50,479 bases of DNA from Putridiphycobacter sp045107045 (lineage in GTDB: Bacteria > Bacteroidota > Bacteroidia > Flavobacteriales_D > Crocinitomicaceae): assembly GCA_045107045.1 (NCBI GenBank), contig JBGCFR010000013.1, forward strand, positions 1 to 50,479, written 5' to 3'. Shown one piece after another: positions 26,097 through 33,631 of this stretch; positions within the stretch are counted from its first letter, which is position 1; every line of letters begins with the position of its first letter. The translations under genes were made by a program, and so were the position numbers. A model generated the notes under the pieces. The model was not told the origin of the DNA, made no database searches, and was given only the letters and a program-made list of their open reading frames with translations.

Positions 26097-27356
26097 TTAT
26101 TTTATAATTACTTTTTCATTGTAGATTTCACTATCAAATAACATTTGAATTAAGTATGTACCTGGAGCAATTCCGTCAATACTAATTGATGTTATATTAT
26201 TTGAAGTAGTTGTATTGTTATCTTCATAAATTACTTTTCCTGACAAATCATACACAGTAATTTTGTTCAATGCTTTGTCTCCAGTATTGAACTGAACATT
26301 AATAAAGTCAGTAGCAGGGTTAGGGAATACCTTTACTGATGATGAAAGATCATTATCTGAAATACTAAGTGGTGCATCATAAGCTCCAATCACTAAATCA
26401 AAACCTTCGGCTTCAATAATGGTTCCGTTAGAGTCTACACTAATCGTATCACAATAAGTGTCCGTACATCCTAAAGTATCATTAATAGTAAGGCATAGTA
26501 CATATGGTCCATTACCAGCATAAGTGTGTGTTAATTGTGTACCAGTTCCTGAACTACCATCACCAAAGCTCCAAGTATAAGTTAGACCAACTAGAGGACT
26601 TGAAGCGAATGAGCTATCAGTCACAACAAGTGTTCCTGCAACAGCATTTCCGCCCTGAGTTGTCGCTTGACTAACATCAAAGTAAGCTTGGCATCCTGTT
26701 GGAGGTACTACTACTGGACAGTAATTAGCTGATGTAAATACAACAATACTATCATATGTATTTAAGTTATATGGTTTTGTTTCAAAAATTGAATCAGAAT
26801 TACAATCTTGCACTTGCATATATACAGTACCTTGACTTGTGGCAGATGTAGAAAATGTATGAGAATAGTTGCCATTAGGATTTGTAACTGCAGTTGCAGT
26901 AATTGTATTTCCATTGCCATCAAAAAGAACAAGCGAGACATTAATTGCGGCACCACTTGTATTAGTTAAGTTTCCTGAAGCATATACATTTGTGGTTGCC
27001 GGAGGTGCAATATTTGGACAGTAGTCAGCCGTAGTGAAATTAACTAAAGTATCACCCGTAGACACATTATATGATTTCACTTCATAAATTGTATCATTAT
27101 TGCAATCATGAACTATTAATTCTACTGTGCCATTGCTTGTTGCAGTGCCAGTAAACGTGTGTGAATAATATCCATTAATATCTGTAAGAACACTAGCACT
27201 AGTTGCAGAAGCACCATCATAAAAATTAAGATTGACACTAATTGCAGCAGCATTAGTGTTGGTTAATTGCCCTGTTGCAATTACATCCCATTGTGCATAG
27301 GCTAATTGAAAGATTCCAATCAAGGCAAAAGTTAAAAAGAGTTTAGTTGTTTTCAT
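26097..27356 (-). CDS. T9SS surface protein with two tandem regulatory-like domains and a PKD domain
   Basis: This 419-residue paralog has a signal peptide (about 1-21, LAYAQ), two copies of the ~95-residue domain (about 25-118 and 124-215, openings ATGQLTNTN and ASGNLTNTS), a PKD domain (about 220-310, TWSFGDGSSG) and a type A sorting domain (about 340-419, VFPNPATDF to EKVIIK). The second repeat is most like the last repeats of the 507-residue neighbour. The PKD and sorting regions are almost the same as in the 315-residue neighbour, so the three genes arose by tandem duplication. The role is unknown. Adhesion or matrix binding is plausible. Confidence 0.85.
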   Translation of the reverse strand: MKTTKLFLTFALIGIFQLAYAQWDVIATGQLTNTNAAAISVNLNFYDGASATSASVLTDINGYYSHTFTGTATSNGTVELIVHDCNNDTIYEVKSYNVSTGDTLVNFTTADYCPNIAPPATTNVYASGNLTNTSGAAINVSLVLFDGNGNTITATAVTNPNGNYSHTFSTSATSQGTVYMQVQDCNSDSIFETKPYNLNTYDSIVVFTSANYCPVVVPPTGCQAYFDVSQATTQGGNAVAGTLVVTDSSFASSPLVGLTYTWSFGDGSSGTGTQLTHTYAGNGPYVLCLTINDTLGCTDTYCDTISVDSNGTIIEAEGFDLVIGAYDAPLSISDNDLSSSVKVFPNPATDFINVQFNTGDKALNKITVYDLSGKVIYEDNNTTTSNNITSISIDGIAPGTYLIQMLFDSEIYNEKVIIK

Positions 27357-27372
27357 AATAAATTAAATTTTA

Positions 27373-27417
27373 GTGTTTGAGTTAACACGCATCAAATATC
27401 GATAAAGGGGGGGTGGG
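27373..27417 (-). promoter_or_regulatory. Conserved upstream box and leader hairpin of the 2-repeat paralog
   Basis: The plus strand reads GTGTTTGAGTTAACAC (27373-27388, a GTGTT/AACAC hairpin in the leader). CAAATATC follows, then GGGGTGGG at 27410-27417. A GATATTTG on the coding strand, one base off TAnnTTTG, sits between the two and could be the -7 element. Confidence 0.5.
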
Positions 27418-27555
27418 GAAATAATATTTTCGGAAAAACTTTAAAAGAAAGCTCAATTAATTGAAAAAACAACTGTATAGCATCAGGCGTTGTTTTCGAA
27501 TCATTTCTGGATAATAGTTGTTCTAATATTATTAGAATTAATAACTACAAAAAAA

Positions 27556-27583
27556 GAGGCGATTGTAATTAAACAATCGCCTC
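27556..27583 (-). terminator. Terminator of the 1-repeat T9SS gene
   Basis: A 10-bp perfect stem, GAGGCGATTG with CAATCGCCTC, encloses the same 8-nt loop (TAATTAAA) as the terminator at 26054-26083. A run of T follows on the minus strand. The identical loop shows that the terminator was duplicated together with the gene. Confidence 0.85.
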
Positions 27584-27608
27584 ATCAAAATGAAGAATTA
27601 TTTTTTAG

Positions 27609-28556
27609 TTATTTGATAATTACTTTCTGATTAACCAATTTGTTATTAAACGACATTTGAACAAGATAAGTGCCTGGCTCAATGTTTTGAGTGTTGACAG
27701 TCACTATATTTAATTCAGAACCGTTCATATCTTCTTGGTGAATTAATTTACCAGATAAGTCAAACATTTTTACACTGTTTAATACTGAACCATTCGAGTT
27801 GAATTCAACATTAATAAAGTCAGTGGCAGGGTTAGGAAATACATTTACTGATGATGAAAGATCATTATCTGAAATACTAAGTGGTGCGTTATACTCTCCA
27901 ATTACTAAATCAAACCCTTCAGCTTCTATAATGGTTCCGTTAGAATCTACACTTACCGTATCACAAAAGGTGTCTGTACATCCTAAACCATCATTAATTG
28001 TTAAACACAATACGTATGGCCCATTACCGGCATAAGTGTGCGTTAATTGCGCGCCAGTTCCTGAATTGCCATCACCAAAACTCCATGTGTATGTTAAGTT
28101 AGCTACTGCGCTAGATCCGAAAGAACTATCAGTCACTACAAGTGTTCCAGCCACAGCATTTCCACTTTGTGTTGTTGCTTGATTAATATCAAAATAGGCT
28201 TGGCATCCTGTTACTGCAGGCGTACAGTAATTCATTGTTGGAAAAACAACATTCATTGCCCCAGGATTAAATGATTGTGTTGCATCAATTGTATCCCCTA
28301 TGCAATCATGAAAATACATATCGATTATGCCTTGAGAAATACTAACAACAAAAATTGCGGAATAATCTCCATTTGCATCTGTTGTTGAATTTGCTGTGAT
28401 CCAATTTCCACCATCATTAACACTAAGAAGGATTGGAATTGCTGCTCCATTTGTGTTAGTTAATTGCCCAGAAACTGTTAAAGTGTCCTGTTGTGCAAAT
28501 GCCATTTGGAAAAGACCAATTAAAGCAAATGTTAAAAAAAGTTTAGTTTTTTTCAT
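27609..28556 (-). CDS. T9SS surface protein with one regulatory-like domain and a PKD domain
   Basis: This 315-residue protein is the shortest member of the three-gene array and the first in transcription order. It has a signal peptide (about 1-21, MAFAQ), one divergent copy of the ~95-residue domain (about 26-112, VSGQLTNTNGAAIP to YCTP), a PKD domain (about 118-205, TWSFGDGNSG), a linker and a type A sorting domain (about 235-315, VFPNPATDF to QKVIIK). Its leader carries the GTGTT/AACAC hairpin and GGGGTGGG box. The function is unknown. The protein is presumably on the cell surface. Confidence 0.85.
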   Translation of the reverse strand: MKKTKLFLTFALIGLFQMAFAQQDTLTVSGQLTNTNGAAIPILLSVNDGGNWITANSTTDANGDYSAIFVVSISQGIIDMYFHDCIGDTIDATQSFNPGAMNVVFPTMNYCTPAVTGCQAYFDINQATTQSGNAVAGTLVVTDSSFGSSAVANLTYTWSFGDGNSGTGAQLTHTYAGNGPYVLCLTINDGLGCTDTFCDTVSVDSNGTIIEAEGFDLVIGEYNAPLSISDNDLSSSVNVFPNPATDFINVEFNSNGSVLNSVKMFDLSGKLIHQEDMNGSELNIVTVNTQNIEPGTYLVQMSFNNKLVNQKVIIK

Positions 28557-28570
28557 AATATAAAATTTAA

Positions 28571-28612
28571 GTGTTTTTAGTTAACACGTCTCAAATTCAA
28601 TTGTGGGGTGGG
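28571..28612 (-). promoter_or_regulatory. Conserved upstream box and leader hairpin of the 1-repeat paralog
   Basis: The leader hairpin GTGTTTTTAGTTAACAC is at 28571-28587, and GGGGTGGG lies at 28605-28612, 17 bases upstream. TGAATTTG on the coding strand is a near match to TAnnTTTG and lies between them. Confidence 0.5.
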
Positions 28613-28695
28613 TAACTAAAAAATATCTTTTAAATCAGAAAATTATTCCATGTTTAGACTTAAGAGTAAGTGTTAATTTATTAATGATCAAACGA

Positions 28696-29952
28696 CTACT
28701 GAATGATCAGTTTTTGCACCGATCGGCCAATCATAGATTCAATAAGAAGAATATAAATACCAGACTCAAAATTTGTGATGTTAATATTTTGATATTCTTT
28801 AGTTTGAAAAATCAGCTGTCCCCCTAAATTTAATATTTTAACATTATTAATCTGTGTTTTAGAAAAAATAGAAAAGGAGTTTAAGGTTGGGTTAGGTTGA
28901 ATTGTTGCAATAATATTTTGCTCCGTAACACCAAGATCAATAACATTAAAACAATTTGAGAAACTAATACAATCGTTAATAGATATTGACAATTTGTAGC
29001 TTCCATTCGAAGTAATTTGAAGACTATCATTTGTTTCCCCAATAAGGCTATCATTATTGCATTTGTACCATTGATAGGATGTATTTATTGAGTCATAAGA
29101 GCTAAAGTCTGTAGTTAAAAAACCGTTCGCATATTGCAAATTAATCTGAGGGAAGATAGGAGCATCTAACAAAAATTGATAAGTATCAATATTGAAACAA
29201 GAATCCGAAACTTCGATTGTCCAGTTCCCACTTTCCATATTAGTTAAAGTGTCATTTTCTAGACCCCCTATATAGTGAATTCCAGATGGAGAAATCCAAG
29301 TGATATTTGCAATAGGGTAATTAGTAGGTGTGCCATTTAATGTATTCACTACAGAAATAGCTGCAGAGCCATCATTTAAAAAATCACATGATGGATTATT
29401 AATGATAAAATGGTCAATTTGTAGCACTGTTCCTGGAGAACAAGGGGAGCAACCTATCGAACCTGATCCACTAGTTTGACTCAAAGTAAATGTAGTACTT
29501 TGACCGATAAAACTAGTAATTAGCAATACGTATATTTCTCCTAAACTTGCAAGAGGTATATTGAGTTGTTCTGTATTTCCACCTAATGCTGCACAATCAA
29601 CAGTGCCAATTGGATTTGGAAGGTTACCTAAATTACCGCATGCATTGATGGCTGATTGTTGATCTGTAAATGGTCCCTAGATTGCAAAGTCTAAGTCAGT
29701 TCCAACTGGGCTTGTTAATGCAAGGCTAATATTTCCACTAGCTGAGATTTGAAAGAAAAACCATGAGATATTATTTGATGGAACAAGGCAATCATAGTTA
29801 TTTCCGGGAGCCAATGGGCCGTTATTAGCATTTGTTTGATAGGTTGTGTTTGGCGTCAAGCATATTTGAGTCATCCCTGCACATGTGCTACTTTGTGCTA
29901 AAGAACAATATTGAAAAATAATGAAACAAAGGGTAGGAAATAGCTTGTTCAT
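28696..29952 (-). pseudogene. T9SS-secreted protein gene interrupted by one in-frame TAG
   Basis: Two pieces in the same frame belong together. The first 91 codons (29952-29677) encode a signal peptide (about 1-19) and a domain ending TDLDFAI. After the TAG at 29677-29679 the frame continues without further stops through GPFTDQQSAINACG to the type A sorting domain that ends at 28696 (PNPTLNSF to QKLIIQ). Relatives in this phylum typically read DxDFAIWGPF at this place, so TAG most likely replaced TGG (Trp) by a single base change. The joined product would be 418 residues, with no second lesion. It is therefore a very recent pseudogene, a site of readthrough or a sequencing error. Confidence 0.82.
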
Positions 29953-30017
29953 ATGGTCTAGTATATCTTATAGAAAAACCAAAGTTAGTCAATTAAGCTA
30001 AACATTTGCACCTTAGA

Positions 30018-31775
30018 TTATTCTCCAATTTTAACATCCAGACTCAATTCTTTCAACTGCTCCGCGTCAACTGTTGCTGGAGAATCGATCATCACATCAC
30101 GACCTGAATTATTTTTAGGGAAGGCAATATAATCTCTAATTGAATCCGATCCGCCCATTGTGGCTACTAATCTATCGAATCCAAAAGCCAGTCCGCCATG
30201 TGGTGGTGCACCATATTCAAACGCATCCATTAAAAAGCCGAATTGTGCTTTGGCATCTTCGTCTGAAAAGCCCAATAATTCAAACATTCGTGCTTGTAAT
30301 TCTTTATTGTGAATTCTAATAGATCCACCACCTAATTCAACACCATTCATAGCTAAATCATAAGCATTTGCTCTAACTTTTCCAGGTTCGGTATCAATTA
30401 AATGCATGTCCTCTGGTTTAGGAGACGTAAATGGGTGGTGCATGGCATGGTAACGCTTGGTATCTTCATCCCATTCCAATAATGGAAAATCAAGAACCCA
30501 TAATGGAGCAAATGTATTCGGATTTCTCAATCCTAATTCATCTCCCATATGCAAACGTAAATCGTTCATTTGACTTCTTACTTTTGAATCGTCACCAGAC
30601 AATACAAGTACTAAGTCACCAGGTTTTGCATTGGTCGCTTCAGCCCATTTTGCCAGTTGGGTTTGATCATAAAATTTATCGACACTACTTTTAAAGGTGC
30701 CATCTTCATTAACCCGCAAATAAATCATGCCTTTGGCGCCCACTTGCGGTCGTTTAACCCAATCCGTTACTTTATCAATTTGCTTTCTAGTGTATACTGC
30801 ACATTGCTCAGCATTAATCGCTAAAACGGTTTCAGCTTCATCAAAAATACCAAATCCTTGGCCTTTCACAATGTCAGTTACATTACAAAATTCCATTCCA
30901 AATCGGATGTCTGGTTTATCCGATCCATATTTTTCCATGGCTTCAGCATAAGTCATTCTAGGAAAGTTACCTTCAAACTTATGATTTCTGCATGATTCAA
31001 ATAAATGCTTGATCAAACCTTCAAATGTCCTTAGCACATCTTCCTGTTCAACAAAAGCCATTTCACAATCAATTTGAGTAAATTCTGGCTGACGATCTGC
31101 TCTTAAATCTTCATCCCTAAAACACTTCACAATTTGATAGTATCGGTCGTAGCCACTTACCATTAATAATTGCTTAAAGGTTTGAGGGGATTGTGGCAAA
31201 GCATAAAACTCACCTGGATTCATTCTGCTTGGTACTACAAAATCACGTGCACCTTCAGGAGTTGATTTAATTAAATAAGGTGTTTCCACCTCCATAAATT
31301 CAACAGAATCTAAATATTTTCTAGTCTCCAAAGAAACCTTGTGACGTAATTGTAATTTTTCTTTTACAGGATTTCTACGCAAGTCTAAATAGCGGTATTT
31401 TGCTCTTAATTCTTCTCCACCATCAGTTTCATCTTCAATAGTAAACGGAGGGGTGAGAGATGCATTTAGAAGAGTAATTTTTTCAGCTTTCAATTCAATA
31501 TCTCCTGTTGGAATATTTGGATTTTTCGCATGACGTTCAATTACTTCACCTTCAATCTGTACTACAAATTCACGGCCTAATTTTTTAATATCCGCAATCA
31601 CTTCGTCAGATACCACACCATGTTCAGCAACTACTTGTGTAATGCCATATCGGTCTCTTAAATCTATCCAAGTAATATTCCCTTTATCTCTGATGGTTTG
31701 TACCCAAGCTGATAAGATTACTTTTTGTCCGATATGTTGGGCGCGTAATTCGCCACAGTGATGCGTTCTATACAT
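30018..31775 (-). CDS. aspS: Aspartyl-tRNA synthetase
   Basis: AspRS charges tRNA-Asp with aspartate. The open frame reaches 31832, but the family N-terminus (MYRTHHCGELRAQHIGQ) begins at the ATG at 31773-31775, giving 585 residues, the normal bacterial length. Seen in order: the OB-fold anticodon-binding domain (about 1-105), class II motif 2 (FRDEDLRADRQPEFTQID, near 215-232), the bacterial GAD insertion in the middle, and motif 3 (GLAFGFDRLVATMGG, near 528-542). The gene is monocistronic and divergent from the MarR-RND operon. A discriminating versus non-discriminating specificity cannot be decided by eye. Confidence 0.96.
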   Translation of the reverse strand: MYRTHHCGELRAQHIGQKVILSAWVQTIRDKGNITWIDLRDRYGITQVVAEHGVVSDEVIADIKKLGREFVVQIEGEVIERHAKNPNIPTGDIELKAEKITLLNASLTPPFTIEDETDGGEELRAKYRYLDLRRNPVKEKLQLRHKVSLETRKYLDSVEFMEVETPYLIKSTPEGARDFVVPSRMNPGEFYALPQSPQTFKQLLMVSGYDRYYQIVKCFRDEDLRADRQPEFTQIDCEMAFVEQEDVLRTFEGLIKHLFESCRNHKFEGNFPRMTYAEAMEKYGSDKPDIRFGMEFCNVTDIVKGQGFGIFDEAETVLAINAEQCAVYTRKQIDKVTDWVKRPQVGAKGMIYLRVNEDGTFKSSVDKFYDQTQLAKWAEATNAKPGDLVLVLSGDDSKVRSQMNDLRLHMGDELGLRNPNTFAPLWVLDFPLLEWDEDTKRYHAMHHPFTSPKPEDMHLIDTEPGKVRANAYDLAMNGVELGGGSIRIHNKELQARMFELLGFSDEDAKAQFGFLMDAFEYGAPPHGGLAFGFDRLVATMGGSDSIRDYIAFPKNNSGRDVMIDSPATVDAEQLKELSLDVKIGE

Positions 31776-31967
31776 GTTAATTGAATTGAAAAATGCAAAG
31801 ATAGAAGAGAATTTGAGTTTGAAGAGTGACACTGCTTTAATAGTTAATGCTTTTCGCTAAATAAAAATTAATTGAATTCATAATGTTTAATATGCAACAG
31901 TATGAGGTAAAAAAAATAAGTTTCTTAAAATCAGTTATTAAAAATTAAATTATCATATTTTAACAAA

Positions 31968-32003
31968 TAGTTGCATATGCAACTAAATATTGTGATACCT
32001 TTG
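31968..32003 (+). promoter_or_regulatory. Operator and promoter of the RND efflux operon
   Basis: TAGTTGCATATGCAACTA (31968-31985) is a perfect 18-bp palindrome of the MarR-operator kind. TACCTTTG (31996-32003) matches the TAnnTTTG -7 element exactly, and the palindrome overlaps the expected -33 region. A second half site, ATATGCAAC, is at 31890-31898. The marR start codon lies 20 bases after the -7 box, which favours autorepression of the operon. Confidence 0.8.
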
Positions 32004-32022
32004 TCTTGAAATTTATAATTGA

Positions 32023-32490
32023 ATGACTAAAGAGTTTGAAAAATCATTGGCGCCTTGGCTTGGTAAAACCATGAAATGTGTTGAAAACAAGATTGAAGAA
32101 CGTCTTGAAGAAAATGGGCTTGACATTAGTAAAATGCAGTTTCTTTTATTGCGATCGGTTTATCAAAAAGAAGGCATTTGTCAAAATGAGTTGGCTTTTT
32201 TTTCTAATAGGAATAAATCATCTTTAACTCGAGCAATTAATACGCTTGAAAAGAAGAATTATATAGCTCGGATGGCTTCAAAGGAAGACCGAAGAATTAA
32301 TCAGCTTTTTATTACAAAACAAGGATTGCAAATGCTTGAGAAGGCAAAACCTTTGTTTTTGGATATGGCGGCTCTGATTGAATCTGGATTATCAAAAGAA
32401 GAAATTGAAGCCACCATTAATACACTTAAGAAAATACAAAAAAATGTAGCTGGTAAAGAAATAGGCTACCTATTAAATAACGAATTATGA
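32023..32490 (+). CDS. MarR-family regulator of the efflux operon
   Basis: This 155-residue winged-helix protein has the MarR layout: a dimerisation helix, the recognition region QNELAFFSNRNKSSLTRAINTLEKKNYI (about 55-83), and the wing RMASKEDRRINQLFITKQG (about 84-102) with the DRR tip. Its stop overlaps the start of the adaptor gene as ATGA, so translation is coupled. It most likely represses the operon by binding the perfect palindrome at 31968-31985 and releases on binding a pump substrate. Confidence 0.92.
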   Translation: MTKEFEKSLAPWLGKTMKCVENKIEERLEENGLDISKMQFLLLRSVYQKEGICQNELAFFSNRNKSSLTRAINTLEKKNYIARMASKEDRRINQLFITKQGLQMLEKAKPLFLDMAALIESGLSKEEIEATINTLKKIQKNVAGKEIGYLLNNEL

Positions 32491-33608
32491 AAAAAGTTTT
32501 AATGCGACAAATTTATAATGTACTAGTCGGTGTTGCCATTCTATTGGGAGGGATGTTTCTATTTAATTTAATGGGCAACAGCAAGGTTGAGCCAGAAAAG
32601 AAAGCAGACAAGTCAGTAAAGTCAGTTTATGTTAAAAAAGCAAGTAATTCGGACGTGCCGGTCACAATTTTGACAAGTGGTAGCCTTTTAGCTAAAGATA
32701 GAATGGTTATTTTTTCGGAAGTTACAGGAGTGTTCATTCCACCATCAAAACCATTTAAGACTGGAACGAGTTATAGAAGAGGAGAAGCATTAATCAGAGT
32801 AAATAACGAAGAGTTTAGAGCTTCAGTTGTTTCTCAACGAAGTGCTTTTAAAAATTTGATTATTAGCATCATTCCAGATATTAAATTTGATTATCCAGAA
32901 TCAATTAGTAAATGGCAAAATTATTTTAAATCTATTGACATACAGAAGAGTTTACCGTCATTACCAGAATCAGACAATGATAAAGAAGCCAGTTTTATGA
33001 CCGGAAAAAATATTAGTAGTACATTTTATACTATTAAAAACCTTGAAACAAGGCTTAGTAAATATACGATTACTGCTCCTTATACTGGAGTATTAACAGA
33101 GGCTAGCATTACACCAGGTTCTATCGTAAGCCCTGGGCAAAAACTAGGAGAGTTTATAAAACCAAACGTTTACGAAGTAGAATTGAACGTTAATTCAAGT
33201 TTTCAAGACTTTTTAAAAGTGGGTAAGTCTGTTAATTTAGCGAAAATAGATGGGTCTGAAGTAGTGACTGGTAAAGTGGTGCGCGTAAACCCACAAATTA
33301 ATCGGGCTTCTCAAACCATTAAAATATTTGTTGAACTCGTGTCTAAAACTCTAAAAGAGGGTGAGTATTTGGAAGCAAAAATAGAAGCTAATCCTATAGA
33401 AAATGCAGTTGAAATATCAAGGTCATTGTTGAATGCAGACAACACAGTTTACATAGTTCAGGATAGCACATTGGTAGCAAAGCCCGTCAATATTATTTAT
33501 TCAAATTTAAACTCTGTGATTGTTAAGGGACTTGTGGATGGGGAACAGTATGTTTCTAAACCCATCCCTAGCGCTTATAGTGGTATGACAGTAAAAATCA
33601 TTCAGTAA
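32487..33608 (+). CDS. RND efflux periplasmic adaptor (HlyD/MFP family)
   Basis: This 373-residue membrane-fusion protein links the inner-membrane pump to the outer-membrane channel. It has one N-terminal anchor (about 10-30), a lipoyl-like half domain split by a short helical hairpin (about 60-190, second half ITAPYTGVLTEASITPGSIVSPGQ in the lipoyl fold), a beta-barrel domain (about 205-290) and a membrane-proximal domain. The start overlaps the marR stop by four bases (ATGA). The RND pump begins 23 bases downstream. The hairpin is short, so the channel contact may differ from that of AcrA. Confidence 0.9.
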   Translation: MKKVLMRQIYNVLVGVAILLGGMFLFNLMGNSKVEPEKKADKSVKSVYVKKASNSDVPVTILTSGSLLAKDRMVIFSEVTGVFIPPSKPFKTGTSYRRGEALIRVNNEEFRASVVSQRSAFKNLIISIIPDIKFDYPESISKWQNYFKSIDIQKSLPSLPESDNDKEASFMTGKNISSTFYTIKNLETRLSKYTITAPYTGVLTEASITPGSIVSPGQKLGEFIKPNVYEVELNVNSSFQDFLKVGKSVNLAKIDGSEVVTGKVVRVNPQINRASQTIKIFVELVSKTLKEGEYLEAKIEANPIENAVEISRSLLNADNTVYIVQDSTLVAKPVNIIYSNLNSVIVKGLVDGEQYVSKPIPSAYSGMTVKIIQ

Positions 33609-33631
33609 TTCAATAGAACCAATCATATAGA

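Noticed and set aside
24388..28556. Integron or IS origin for the three-paralog array
   Set aside because: No attC-like sites, terminal inverted repeats or transposase are present. Tandem duplication explains the pattern.
31776..31832. 19-codon N-terminal extension of aspS
   Set aside because: The conserved N-terminus MYRTHHCGELR starts at 31775, and the extension is not family-like.
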